This document shows, in pieces, positions 8,702-17,177 of a stretch of DNA of 64,000 bases. Below the pieces are notes generated by a model that was not told the DNA's origin, made no database searches, and saw only the letters and a program-made list of their open reading frames with translations. The translations under genes and the position numbers were made by a program. This stretch comes from Saccharopolyspora shandongensis (GTDB taxonomy: Bacteria; Actinomycetota; Actinomycetes; Mycobacteriales; Pseudonocardiaceae): the NCBI RefSeq assembly GCF_900106995.1, contig NZ_FNOK01000034.1, positions 1 through 64,000 of the forward strand, written 5' to 3'. Numbering within the stretch: the stretch's first letter is position 1; each line of letters starts with the position of its first letter.

Positions 8702-9286
8702 TTGACCCAGGCGCCGCGCCGCAAACGTGACTCGGCCGCCACCAAGGACGCGTTGTTGCAGGCCGCGTCGGCGTTGTTCGCCGAGCGCGGCTTCAACGCG
8801 ACCACGGTGCGCGACGTGGCGGCGCGGGCGGGGGTGAACCAGGCCCTGCTGTTCCGCTACTTCGGTTCGAAGCAGGAGCTTTTCGCGGCGGTGCTCAGCC
8901 ACAACAGCGCCCGGCTGCTCGAAGCGCAGCCGCCGGAGGAACTGCCGCTGCGGATCCTCGACAACCTCTTGTCCGCGGACCAGCTCAGCGGTCCTGAGCA
9001 TCCGATCGCGGCGATGCTGCGCTCCTACAGCGACGAGCGCGCCGCGCACGTGCTGCGCGAGGAGCTGGGAGCGCGCTACGCGGCCCGGCTGGCGGAGCTC
9101 ACGGACGCACCGGACGCTGAGCTGCGCGCGGATCTGGTGCTGGCGTGGTTGTTCGGGATCGGCATGGTCCGTTCGGTGCTGGGCAAATCCCCGTTGGCGG
9201 ACGCCGATCCCGATGCGGTCGCGCGGCACGTGGCGCGCGGGATTTCCGTTCTGCTGGAACGAACGGATCTTCCGGACGAAAAGTGA
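8702..9286 (+). CDS. TetR-family regulator, probable repressor of the downstream P450
   Basis: This is a 194-residue TetR protein: the N-terminal helix-turn-helix reads TKDALLQAASALFAERGFNA, then TVRDVAARAGVNQALLFRYF. The C-terminal ligand domain is of the general TetR type. The TTG start sits two bases after the proA stop and has GGGGAG about seven bases upstream. The next gene, a cytochrome P450, is preceded by a near-perfect palindrome that is the best candidate operator. So it is carried on the proA transcript but probably acts on the P450 promoter. Confidence 0.88.
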   Translation: MTQAPRRKRDSAATKDALLQAASALFAERGFNATTVRDVAARAGVNQALLFRYFGSKQELFAAVLSHNSARLLEAQPPEELPLRILDNLLSADQLSGPEHPIAAMLRSYSDERAAHVLREELGARYAARLAELTDAPDAELRADLVLAWLFGIGMVRSVLGKSPLADADPDAVARHVARGISVLLERTDLPDEK

Positions 9287-9323
9287 TCAAGGCGTGCACC
9301 TGCACCGCTGCCCGCGTACGGTG

Positions 9324-9349
9324 GTTATGTAAGCGACTGCTTACATAAC
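9324..9349. promoter_or_regulatory. TetR operator candidate upstream of P450
   Basis: Perfect 11-bp arms (GTTATGTAAGC and GCTTACATAAC) are separated by 4 bp. The site lies between the TetR stop and the P450 start, 18 bp before the ATG, and is AT-rich against a GC-rich background. Size and symmetry fit a TetR dimer site. Confidence 0.7.
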
Positions 9350-9367
9350 GGCCAACGGGAGCTGTGC

Positions 9368-10573
9368 ATGACCACCACGGAGCCGAGGACCTATCCCTTC
9401 AGCGCGGCCGACAAGCTGAACCTGGATCCCATCTACGCCCACCTGCGCGAGCAGGAACCGCTGACCCGGATCCAGCTGCCCTACGGCGAGACGGCTTGGC
9501 TCGCGACCCGATACGAAGACGCCAAGATCGTGCTGGGCGATCCGCGCTTCAGCCGCGCCGCCGCGCTCGACCACGACGAGCCGAGGCTGCGGCCGAACAA
9601 CCCGCAAGGCGGGCTGCTCAGCATGGATCCGCCGGACCACACCCGCCTCCGCAAGCTGGTGGCGAAGGCCTTCACCGCGCGCCGCGTGGAACAGTTGCGG
9701 CCGCGGACCCAGGAGATCGCCGACGGCCTGGTGGACCGGATGATCGAACAGGGCGGACCCGTCGATCTCGTCGAGGAATTCGCGCTGCCGCTGCCGATCA
9801 CCGTCATCTGTGAACTGCTCGGCGTGCCCTACGTCGATCGCGGGGACTTCCGGGTGTGGTCGGACGCGTTCCTGTCCACCACGAAGCTCACCCCAGAGCA
9901 GGTGACCGACTACATCGACAAGATGTTCGGCTACATCGCCGGGCTGATCGCTCAACGCCGCGAGGAACCGGCCGACGACCTGCTCAGCGCGTTGATCGCG
10001 GCCCGCGACGAGCACGACAAGCTGTCCGAGGACGAACTCGTCCGGCTGGCGGCGGGAATCCTGGTGGCCGGTCACGAAACCACCGCGACCCAGATCCCGA
10101 ACTTCGTCTACGTGCTGCTGACGCACCCGGAGCAACTCGCCGAGCTGCGCGCGGACCTCGACGTGGTGCCGCAGGCCGTCGAGGAGCTGATGCGCTACGT
10201 GCCGCTCGGCGTCGGCGCTGGCTTCCCGCGATACGCCACCGAGGACGTGGAGCTGGGCGGCGTGCTCGTGCGGGCCGGCGAGCCGGTCATGGTCAGCTCG
10301 TCGGCCGCGAACCGCGACGAGGCGGTGTTCAACGATCCCGAACAGCTCGACCTGACCCGCCGGGAGGCGACGCACCTCGGTTTCGGGCACGGCCCGCACC
10401 ACTGCCTCGGCGCCCAGCTCGCGCGGCTGGAGCTGCAGGTCGCGCTGCGCACGCTGCTGACCCGGCTGCCGGGGCTGCGGTTCGCGACGTCCGCGGAAGA
10501 CGTCGAGTGGAAGAGCGGAATGCTCGTCCGCGGCCCCCAGCGGATGGTGCTGACGTGGCAAGGTGTCGAGTGA
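9368..10573 (+). CDS. Cytochrome P450 (bacterial class I, CYP105/107-like)
   Basis: This 401-residue soluble P450 should insert one oxygen atom into an organic substrate using electrons from a ferredoxin. The I-helix motif AGHETTA, the K-helix EELMR (ExxR) and the heme-ligand loop FGHGPHHCLGAQLAR are all present, as is the C-helix MDPPDHTRLRKLV. The ATG has GGGAG seven bases upstream. The ferredoxin gene follows after 28 bp and is a natural redox partner. Probable control is by the TetR protein at the palindrome just upstream. The substrate cannot be deduced; no biosynthetic cluster surrounds it. Confidence 0.93.
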   Translation: MTTTEPRTYPFSAADKLNLDPIYAHLREQEPLTRIQLPYGETAWLATRYEDAKIVLGDPRFSRAAALDHDEPRLRPNNPQGGLLSMDPPDHTRLRKLVAKAFTARRVEQLRPRTQEIADGLVDRMIEQGGPVDLVEEFALPLPITVICELLGVPYVDRGDFRVWSDAFLSTTKLTPEQVTDYIDKMFGYIAGLIAQRREEPADDLLSALIAARDEHDKLSEDELVRLAAGILVAGHETTATQIPNFVYVLLTHPEQLAELRADLDVVPQAVEELMRYVPLGVGAGFPRYATEDVELGGVLVRAGEPVMVSSSAANRDEAVFNDPEQLDLTRREATHLGFGHGPHHCLGAQLARLELQVALRTLLTRLPGLRFATSAEDVEWKSGMLVRGPQRMVLTWQGVE

Positions 10574-10601
10574 TCTCCCTCATGACTGGAAGAGGTGGGC
10601 A

Positions 10602-10823
10602 ATGAGCTGGACGATCGAGGTCGATGCGGACACCTGCATCGGTTCCGGCATGTGCGCCGGTGTCGCGCCTGATCACTTCGAGCTGGTGGACGGGTACGGC
10701 TGCGCCAGGAAGGCGGCGGTGGAGCCGGCGGACCAGGTGATCGACGCGGCCGAGTCCTGCCCCGTGGAGGCGATCCTGGTCAAGGACGCCGACACCGGCG
10801 ACGTAGTAGCCCCGGAAGAGTGA
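10602..10823 (+). CDS. 3Fe-4S-type ferredoxin, P450 partner
   Basis: This 73-residue ferredoxin has cysteines in DTCIGSGMCAG and SCPVEAI, with an extra cysteine in GYGCARK. The spacing is typical of the small [3Fe-4S] ferredoxins encoded next to actinomycete P450s, lacking one ligand of the 4Fe-4S set. The ATG at 10602 has GAAGAGGTG upstream and fits the family N-terminus better than the start 39 bases earlier. It probably passes electrons from a reductase encoded elsewhere to the adjacent P450. Confidence 0.92.
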   Translation: MSWTIEVDADTCIGSGMCAGVAPDHFELVDGYGCARKAAVEPADQVIDAAESCPVEAILVKDADTGDVVAPEE

Positions 10824-10848
10824 CGTAGGACACATTCGTGTCCGCGTC
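10822..10848 (+). terminator. Hairpin after the ferredoxin gene
   Basis: Overlapping the ferredoxin stop is GGACAC-ATTC-GTGTCC with an outer GACG/CGTC pair. No T tract is seen. It probably ends the P450-ferredoxin transcript. Confidence 0.5.
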
Positions 10849-10948
10849 ATGGGTGCCCGGGTGCGCCCGTCACACCGGTGCGCGCCTGAGAAACGGCAGC
10901 GCCGACGACCCGCGGTGGGCCCCCAGCCGCCGAGGGTCGTGCAGGGCC

Positions 10949-11050
10949 GTGGGGCCCGGCTCAGGGGGGAGCGTGGGCCGGGCTCCGCGGTCGGCGTGGC
11001 GTGAGGCCCGGTTCGCAGGGGAGTGCGAGCCGGGCCCCACAGCCGGCGTG
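10949..11050. repeat. Two tandem 50-bp GC-rich stem-loop repeats upstream of nadD
   Basis: Units at 10949-10998 and 11001-11050 are clearly related (both start GTG.GGCCCGG and end CGGCGTG), with a period of 52 bp. Each unit can fold on itself through GGCCCGG and CCGGGC. The surrounding 286-bp gap (10824-11109) has no gene. They could be termination or attenuation structures ahead of nadD, or simple local duplication. Confidence 0.6.
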
Positions 11051-11109
11051 ATGCACGACGCACGCCCCGCTGACCAACCCGGGCCGTCGACTTCCTAGGC
11101 TTGGCAGCT

Positions 11110-11733
11110 ATGTCTCGTCGCAGGATCGGGGTCATGGGTGGCACCTTCGATCCCATTCATCACGGACACCTGGTCGCGGCCAGCGAGGTGCAGGCCCAGT
11201 TCGGTCTGGAACTGGTCGTCTTCGTGCCCACCGGCCAGCCGTGGCAGAAGAGCCACGAGGTGGTCAGTCCCGCCGAGGACCGCTACCTGATGACGGTGAT
11301 CGCCACCGCGTCCAACCCGCGATTCCTGGTCAGCCGCGTCGACATCGACCGCAGCGGCCCGACCTACACCGCGGACACCCTCATGGATCTGCACGAGCAG
11401 TTCCCGGACGCGGAGCTGTACTTCATCACCGGTGCGGACGCGCTGGAGCAGATCCTGTCCTGGCACCGGGTCGAAGAGCTCTTCGACCTGGCGCACTTCA
11501 TCGGCGTGACCCGGCCCGGCTACTCGCTCAACGGCGCCCACCTGCCCGCGGGGGCGGTGTCGCTGGTGGAGATCCCGGCGATGGCGATCTCGTCGACCGG
11601 CTGCCGGGATCGGGTCCGGGCGGGCCTGCCGGTCTGGTACCTGGTCCCGGACGGAATCGTGCAGTACATCACCAAGCGAGGCCTGTACCGGGACGATTCC
11701 GGAACGGAGTGGGGGCCCGCGTCGCCGTCCTGA
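11110..11733 (+). CDS. nadD: Nicotinate-nucleotide adenylyltransferase
   Basis: NadD joins nicotinate mononucleotide and ATP to give deamido-NAD in NAD synthesis. The nucleotidyltransferase signature [11 protein letters not shown] is near the N-terminus, SWHRVEEL lies in the middle, and the second motif [10 protein letters not shown] is near residue 165. The ATG at 11110 follows a TAGGCT hexamer at 8 nt, so the message may be leaderless; a TTG nine bases earlier is the alternative. It is followed by rsfS and gpgP, an order shared with mycobacteria. Confidence 0.95.
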   Translation: MSRRRIGVMGGTFDPIHHGHLVAASEVQAQFGLELVVFVPTGQPWQKSHEVVSPAEDRYLMTVIATASNPRFLVSRVDIDRSGPTYTADTLMDLHEQFPDAELYFITGADALEQILSWHRVEELFDLAHFIGVTRPGYSLNGAHLPAGAVSLVEIPAMAISSTGCRDRVRAGLPVWYLVPDGIVQYITKRGLYRDDSGTEWGPASPS

Positions 11734-11910
11734 CCGGGGGTGCCTGAACCCGCTTGACCAGGTGGGACTTCCGGTGTTCCGGCAGCGACGCGCTTCAGGT
11801 GTGGACGTTGCGGCCGATGGCCGTGGAGGCGGGTTCGGCCTGGTGCGGTGCGGGCTGGCTATCCTCTACCCGGCGTGGGTCGCACACCAGACCCACCCGA
11901 AAGGAGTGAC

Positions 11911-12309
11911 GTGGCAGCCACCGAGAACGCCCGACGGCTGGCTCTGATCGCGGCGCAGGCCGCGGCGGACAAGAAGGCCACCGACGTGGTCCTGCTCGAT
12001 GTCTCCGAGCAGCTGGTCATCACCGACTGCTTCCTGATCGCATCCGCGCCCAACGAGCGGCACGTCGAAGCGATCGTCGACGCGGTCGAGGAGAAGCTGC
12101 GCGCCGCCGGGTCCAAGCCGGTGCGCCGCGAAGGCGCGCGCGAGGGCCGGTGGGTCCTGCTGGACTTCGTCGACGTCGTGGTGCACGTCCAGCACTCCGA
12201 CGAGCGCGCCTTCTACCAGCTGGAACGGCTGTGGAAAGACTGCCCGCGGATCGAGTTCGAGGACCAGAACGCGCCCGCCGAGACGGACTCGCCGGACGTC
12301 GAATCGTGA
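11911..12309 (+). CDS. rsfS: Ribosomal silencing factor RsfS
   Basis: RsfS binds ribosomal protein L14 and blocks joining of the subunits when nutrients are short. Family features are the TDVVLLDVSEQLVITDCFLIASA stretch (split here as TDVVLLDVSEQ and ITDCFLIASA), a central GxxxVRREG-like PVRREGAREG, and WVLLDFVDVVVHV. The GTG start has AAGGAGTGAC directly upstream. The stop overlaps the GTG of the next gene. The 132-residue length is normal for actinobacteria. Confidence 0.95.
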   Translation: MAATENARRLALIAAQAAADKKATDVVLLDVSEQLVITDCFLIASAPNERHVEAIVDAVEEKLRAAGSKPVRREGAREGRWVLLDFVDVVVHVQHSDERAFYQLERLWKDCPRIEFEDQNAPAETDSPDVES

Positions 12310-12920
12310 GCCTCGACCAGTTGGTGCTCTGGCGGCACGGCGAGACCGACTACAACGCGACGGGCCGCATGCAGGGGCATCTCGACAGCTCGCTGACCGA
12401 GACCGGCCAGGAGCAGGCCCGGCGCGCGGCGCCGGCGATCGCCCGGTTCGCCCCGGACGTCGCGCTCAGCTCCGACCTGAACCGGGCCCGCACGACGGCG
12501 GCCGCGTTCGCCGAGGTCAGCGGGGCTTCGGTGCGGCTGGACAAGCGGCTGCGCGAGACGCACCTCGGGGAGTGGCAGGGGCTCAGCGTCGCGGAGGTCG
12601 AGAAGGACTGGCCCGGTGCCTTGAGCACGTGGCGGGCGGACCCGACGTGGGCGCCGCCGGGCGGCGAGTCCCGCGTCGAGGTGGCCGAGCGCGCGCTGGA
12701 GGTCGTCGAGGAACTCGACGGCCCGCCGCGCGGTTCCGCGTTGCTGTGCGCGCACGGCGGGCTGATCACCGCGCTGACCGCCAAGCTGGTCGGCCTGCCG
12801 CTGGACCTGTGGCCGGGGCTGGGCGGTATCGGCAACTGCCACTGGGTCGTGCTGAAGCGGCGCAGCGGCGACGACGGACGCTGGCGGCTGGTCGCCTTCA
12901 ACGCCGGGGTCGAGGGCTGA
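12306..12920 (+). CDS. gpgP: Histidine phosphatase, probable glucosyl-3-phosphoglycerate phosphatase
   Basis: This is a phosphoglycerate-mutase-like histidine phosphatase: LWRHGETDYN carries the phosphorylated histidine, RETHLGEWQG the acidic residue, and CAHGGLI the second histidine. In M. tuberculosis the gene at this position after rsfS (Rv2419c) dephosphorylates glucosyl-3-phosphoglycerate, a precursor of methylglucose polysaccharides, so the same role is inferred from order and size (204 residues). The GTG overlaps the rsfS stop (GTGA). A general phosphatase role is the alternative. Confidence 0.8.
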   Translation: MSLDQLVLWRHGETDYNATGRMQGHLDSSLTETGQEQARRAAPAIARFAPDVALSSDLNRARTTAAAFAEVSGASVRLDKRLRETHLGEWQGLSVAEVEKDWPGALSTWRADPTWAPPGGESRVEVAERALEVVEELDGPPRGSALLCAHGGLITALTAKLVGLPLDLWPGLGGIGNCHWVVLKRRSGDDGRWRLVAFNAGVEG

Positions 12921-12954
12921 TCGCACCCGGCCCGTGACGTCGTAGGGTTGCGGC

Positions 12955-13812
12955 GTGCCCATTGCAGTCGTCACCGATTCGACGGCGTACCTACCGGCGG
13001 GATACGCCGCGCAGTACGCGGTGCGGACCGTTCCGTTGCACGTCAGCGTTGATGGGGCCGCCGCGGTCGACGAGCCGGATTTCGGTCCCGGCGATCTCGC
13101 TCGAGCCTTCGACCGCAAGCACCGGGTCACCACTGCGGGCGCGACGCCGCAGGAACTGGCGCAGGCATATCAGGACGCGTTGGACGGCGGTGCCGACGGC
13201 GTGATCGCGGTGCACCTGTCACGGCAGTTGTCGGGCACCTGGGATGCGGCGCGGCTGGCCGCGCGCGAGGTCGATCCCGAGCGGGTCCGGATCGTCGATT
13301 CCCGGTCCACCGCCATGGGGCTGGGTTTTTCGGTGCTCGCGGCCGCCGATGCGGCGAAGTCGGGTGCGGCGCTGACCGAGGTGGAGCAGGTCGCGGCTTC
13401 GACCGCCGAGCGCACGACGACGTTGTTCTCCGTGCAGACCTTGGAATACCTGCGGCGTGGCGGGCGGATCGGGACCGCCGCAGCGGTGTTGGGCACCGCG
13501 TTGGCCATAAAGCCGCTGTTGCACGTGCACGACGGTCGCATCGATGCGTTGGAGAAGGTGCGCACGACCACCCGGGCGATGGCTCGGTTGCTGGAGATCT
13601 CGTTGCGCGCGGCGGATTCTCGGGCCGCGATCGCGGTGCACCACCTGGCCGCGCCGGAGCGTGCCGAGCGGCTCGCCGGTCAGATCCGCGCCGAGCTCGG
13701 TGATTCGGTGGATTGCGTCGTTTCGGAGGTGGGCGCGGTGATCGGCGCGCACATCGGGCCGGGCGCGGTGGGCGTCGTGGTGCTCCCGAACGGGTGGCGT
13801 TCGGACGCCTGA
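12955..13812 (+). CDS. DegV-family fatty-acid-binding protein
   Basis: This 285-residue DegV protein binds a fatty acid and, in the best-studied relatives (FakB), presents it to a fatty-acid kinase. Recognisable parts are VVTDSTAYLP at the N-terminus, IHLSRQLSGTWDAA-like VHLSRQLSGTWDAA, DSRSTAMGLGF, and the TALAIKPLLHVHDGRI block. The GTG start lies 6 nt after a TAGGGT hexamer and has no ribosome-binding site, which suggests a leaderless message. The position between gpgP and comEA matches mycobacteria. Confidence 0.9.
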   Translation: MPIAVVTDSTAYLPAGYAAQYAVRTVPLHVSVDGAAAVDEPDFGPGDLARAFDRKHRVTTAGATPQELAQAYQDALDGGADGVIAVHLSRQLSGTWDAARLAAREVDPERVRIVDSRSTAMGLGFSVLAAADAAKSGAALTEVEQVAASTAERTTTLFSVQTLEYLRRGGRIGTAAAVLGTALAIKPLLHVHDGRIDALEKVRTTTRAMARLLEISLRAADSRAAIAVHHLAAPERAERLAGQIRAELGDSVDCVVSEVGAVIGAHIGPGAVGVVVLPNGWRSDA

Positions 13813-13935
13813 AAACCTTTCGGCGGGCGGATTCCACACCTTCGAGCTGAATCCGCGGTCAATCTGATCCACAGTGGTCTGATCTGCGAAAAATAAAGCT
13901 GCGGAACGACTTTCGACTGCTCTACCGTCGACAGC

Positions 13936-14715
13936 ATGTTTGGCATCCGGGATTTTCGTTCCAATGCAGATGAATTCGAAGAACTAGATCCGCGAAGCAG
14001 GCTGCAGACCCTGCAGCGGCATGCGTCCCGCGACGATCCGGCGGAGCGCGCCGGGCCGAACTACTCGGCGCCGCCACCGGATACCGGATCCGGCTCGCCT
14101 TGGCGGCGGCTGGCCGAGAGATGGCTGCCCGAACCCCTGCTGAGGTCCAGAGCGGACCCCGGCCGGATCGGTGTGCTCGCGCTCGCCCTGGTGGCCTTGG
14201 TGGCGCTGGTCTGCATCGTGGCCGGGACGTGGGCGGGTCAGCCCACGGCGGAACCCGCGCCGCCACCGATCGCGCCGCCACCGGCCCCGGTCACGGCGGC
14301 GGCGCCGCCGGAGCTCGTCGTCAGCGTCGTCGGCCGGGTTGTCCGCCCGGGCCTGGTCACCGTGCCGCCGGGCGCCCGGGTGGCCGACGCCGTCGCGTCC
14401 GCCGGCGGTCCGCTGCCGGACACGGATCTGACGGGTCTCAACCTGGCCCGTCGGCTTGCCGACGGTGAGCAGCTCTACGTCGCCGTGCCGGGAGCGCCGC
14501 AGCCCGGACAACCCGGCGGCGACGGAAAGGTCGATCTGAACATCGCGACGGAGGACGAACTCGATGAACTACCAGGCATCGGCGAGGTCACCGCCAAGCG
14601 GATCGTGCAGTGGCGGGCCGAACACGGCCGGTTCGACTCGGTGGAGCAGCTGAAGGAGGTCGGCGGCATCGGCGAAACCCGGTTCGACCGGCTGCGGGAG
14701 GTGGTGCGGGTGTGA
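13936..14715 (+). CDS. comEA: ComEA-like DNA-binding protein (SLBB plus helix-hairpin-helix)
   Basis: The protein has an N-terminal cytoplasmic stretch of about 75 residues, one membrane segment (IGVLALALVALVALVCIVAG), a proline/alanine-rich linker, an SLBB-like domain (VVSVVGRVVRPGLVTVPPGA) and a C-terminal double helix-hairpin-helix (VDLNIATEDELDELPGIGEV, then GRFDSVEQLKEVGGIGE). ComEA proteins bind double-stranded DNA outside the membrane during uptake. The stop overlaps the GTG of comEC. Natural transformation is not established for most such actinobacteria, so the physiological role is uncertain. The start follows TACCGT at 7 nt. Confidence 0.92.
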   Translation: MFGIRDFRSNADEFEELDPRSRLQTLQRHASRDDPAERAGPNYSAPPPDTGSGSPWRRLAERWLPEPLLRSRADPGRIGVLALALVALVALVCIVAGTWAGQPTAEPAPPPIAPPPAPVTAAAPPELVVSVVGRVVRPGLVTVPPGARVADAVASAGGPLPDTDLTGLNLARRLADGEQLYVAVPGAPQPGQPGGDGKVDLNIATEDELDELPGIGEVTAKRIVQWRAEHGRFDSVEQLKEVGGIGETRFDRLREVVRV

Positions 14716-17075
14716 TCGCGAGACTCGACCTGCGCCTGGTGCCGGCCGCGCTCGCGGTCTGGGCCGTGACGTTGACCGGATTGCTGGCGGGGTGGGTTCC
14801 GGCCGCGGTCGTGGCGCTGCTCGCCCTGCTGGCCGCGCCGCTGGTGTGGAAGGCAGTGAGCGCCCGGCCGGTTGCCAGGGGCGCCCTCGTGGTCCTGCTG
14901 CTGGCGGGCGTTGCCGCCACTGGGATCGCGGTTCGCGTCCACGCGGTCGAGCACCATCCGGTGCGGCTGGCCGCCGGACACGGCGAGCGGGCGACGCTGC
15001 GAGTCACGTTGACGAGCGCACCAACGCCGTTGCGCGGTGCGTCCTTCGGAGCCCGTCGAGCGGCGGACAGGTCGCTGGTGCGCGCGGAGTTGCAGGCCGG
15101 TGAGTTGGCCGGGCAGTTGGCCGGACATCGGGTGCTGGCAGGCGGTGCGGTGGTGCTGTTGGTCCCGACCGCGCAGTGGCGGGACCTCATTGCCGGACAA
15201 CAGGTGACGGCGACCGGCAAGGTCTCCCCGCCGCGCGCCGGCGAGCTCACGGTCGCAGCCTTCCAGGTGTTCGGCCCACCGGCCGACGTCGCGGCCGCGC
15301 CGGGCTGGCAGCGCGTCGCGGAGGACTTGCGGGACGGACTGCGACAGGTCTCGGCCGACGTGCTCGGCCCGGCTGCCGCAGGGCTGCTGCCGGGGCTGGT
15401 GGTCGGCGACACGGGGCGGCTACCGCCGGAGGTGGAGCAGAACTTCGAAACCGCCGGGCTGTCCCACCTGACGGCGGTTTCGGGCGCCAACCTCGCGATC
15501 GTGTGCGGCGCGGTGCTGGTGCTGCTGCACCTGGTCGGTGCGGGGCCGGTCGTGTCGGCCGTGGGTGCGGGCGCGGCGCTCGTCGGGTTCGTCGTCCTGG
15601 CCGGACCGGAACCGAGCGTGTTGCGCGCGGCGGTGATGGGCGCGATCACGTTGCTCGCATTGGTGTTGGGGAGGCAGCGGTCGGCGTTGCCCGCGCTGTC
15701 GGCGAGCGTGATCGGTCTGCTGCTGCTCCTGCCCGACATGGCGACCAGCGCGGGATTCGCGCTGTCGGTCGCGGCCACCGCCGGGCTGGTGCTGCTGGCG
15801 CCGGTGTGGTCGTCGGCGCTGCGGGCGAGAGGGGTGCCGATCGGGTTGGCGGAAGCGATCGCCGTACCGCTGGCGGCGCACGTCGTCACGGCTCCGCTGA
15901 TCGCGGCGCTCTCCGGCGAGGTCAGCCTGGTGGCGGTGCCGGCGAACATGCTGGCCGGGCCCGTCGTCGCACCGGCAACGGTGTTCGGCGTGCTGGCCAC
16001 GGTGGTGGCGCCGGTATCGACCTGGGTGGCCGGCGTGTTCGGCCGGCTGGCGGCGCCGGAGCTGGAGTGGATCATCCTGGTCGCCGAGCGGGCCGCGGCG
16101 GTTCCCGGCGCGGCGTTCGACTGGCCGTCGGGCACCGTCGGTGGGCTCGCGCTCGCGGTGATCGCGGCGGTCGGGCTGATCGCCTTGCGTGGCAAGCGGA
16201 TTCGCCTGGTGCTCGCGGTGGGGCTGCTGCTCGTGGTGCTCGTCGTGGTGCCAGTGCGCACCGTGCTGTCGAGCTGGCCGGTGCCGGGCTGGAGCGTGGT
16301 CGCCTGCGACGTCGGCCAGGGCGATGGGCTGGTGCTGGCCACCGGTCGCCCGGACGAGGCCGTGGTGGTCGACACCGGGCCGGATCCGCAACGGGCCGCG
16401 GAATGCCTGCGGCGGCTCGGGATTCGCCGGATCTCGCTCGCGGTGCTCACGCACCTGCACGCCGATCACGTGAGCGGGCTCGCCGCGCTGATGGGGAAGA
16501 TCCCGGTCGACGCGGTCGCGATCGGCCCGCTGCGGGAGCCGGCGTGGGCGATGGACGACGTCGCGAGGGATGCCCGCGCGCACCGGGTTCCGGTCGTGCC
16601 GCTGTTGTCCGGACAGCGCGCGGCCTGGCCGGGGCTGGTCCTGGACGTGCTCGGTCCGGATCCGGCGCTGGCCCGCACGCAGTCGGCCGACGACGCCAAC
16701 GACGCGTCGATCGTGCTGCTGGCGACCACCCCGGCCGGTCGGGTCCTGCTCACCGGCGACGTCGAGCTGCCCGGGCAGGGGCGGCTGGTGTCCTCCGGTG
16801 CGGATCTCCGGGCCGATGTGCTCAAGGTCCCGCACCACGGATCCCGTTACACCGCACCGCGCTTCCTGCAAGCAGTACGCCCGAGGCTGGCCGTGATCAG
16901 CGTCGGCGCCGGCAACACCTACGGGCACCCCAGCCCGTTCATCGTCGACAACCTCACCCGCGCGGGCACGAAAGTGCTGCGCACCGACCAGGAAGGAGAT
17001 ATCGCGATCCTGCCCGGCCCGCAGGGCCCCCGCTACGTGGCCCGAGGCGACCCGTTGCGCGCAGGCGAGTCGTAG
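14712..17075 (+). CDS. comEC: ComEC/Rec2 DNA-uptake channel protein
   Basis: This is a 787-residue membrane protein with an N-terminal pair of helices, a soluble DUF4131-like part, a multi-helix competence domain (GLSHLTAVSGANLAIVCGAV and following), and a C-terminal metallo-beta-lactamase domain. The last shows VACDVGQGDG, THLHADHVSG (around residue 580) and VPHHGSRYT. ComEC forms the inner-membrane channel for single-stranded DNA; the lactamase-like domain may degrade the other strand. The GTG overlaps the comEA stop, so the genes are coupled. It converges on thrC. Confidence 0.93.
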   Translation: MIARLDLRLVPAALAVWAVTLTGLLAGWVPAAVVALLALLAAPLVWKAVSARPVARGALVVLLLAGVAATGIAVRVHAVEHHPVRLAAGHGERATLRVTLTSAPTPLRGASFGARRAADRSLVRAELQAGELAGQLAGHRVLAGGAVVLLVPTAQWRDLIAGQQVTATGKVSPPRAGELTVAAFQVFGPPADVAAAPGWQRVAEDLRDGLRQVSADVLGPAAAGLLPGLVVGDTGRLPPEVEQNFETAGLSHLTAVSGANLAIVCGAVLVLLHLVGAGPVVSAVGAGAALVGFVVLAGPEPSVLRAAVMGAITLLALVLGRQRSALPALSASVIGLLLLLPDMATSAGFALSVAATAGLVLLAPVWSSALRARGVPIGLAEAIAVPLAAHVVTAPLIAALSGEVSLVAVPANMLAGPVVAPATVFGVLATVVAPVSTWVAGVFGRLAAPELEWIILVAERAAAVPGAAFDWPSGTVGGLALAVIAAVGLIALRGKRIRLVLAVGLLLVVLVVVPVRTVLSSWPVPGWSVVACDVGQGDGLVLATGRPDEAVVVDTGPDPQRAAECLRRLGIRRISLAVLTHLHADHVSGLAALMGKIPVDAVAIGPLREPAWAMDDVARDARAHRVPVVPLLSGQRAAWPGLVLDVLGPDPALARTQSADDANDASIVLLATTPAGRVLLTGDVELPGQGRLVSSGADLRADVLKVPHHGSRYTAPRFLQAVRPRLAVISVGAGNTYGHPSPFIVDNLTRAGTKVLRTDQEGDIAILPGPQGPRYVARGDPLRAGES

Positions 17076-17100
17076 GACGCGGCGACCCGAGCGACCGTGT

Positions 17101-17150
17101 TCGTCCCTTGTGGACGAAAGCGCGGCGCCACCGCCGTGCGGTGACGCCGC
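17101..17150. terminator. Hairpins between convergent comEC and thrC
   Basis: A small TCGTCC/GGACGA hairpin at 17101-17117 is followed by a larger one at 17122-17150 (GCGGCG-C-CACCG with CGGTG-A-CGCCGC). They probably end both convergent transcripts. Confidence 0.6.
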
Positions 17151-17177
17151 GTCCTCGATTCAGGTAGCCGGGTCGGC

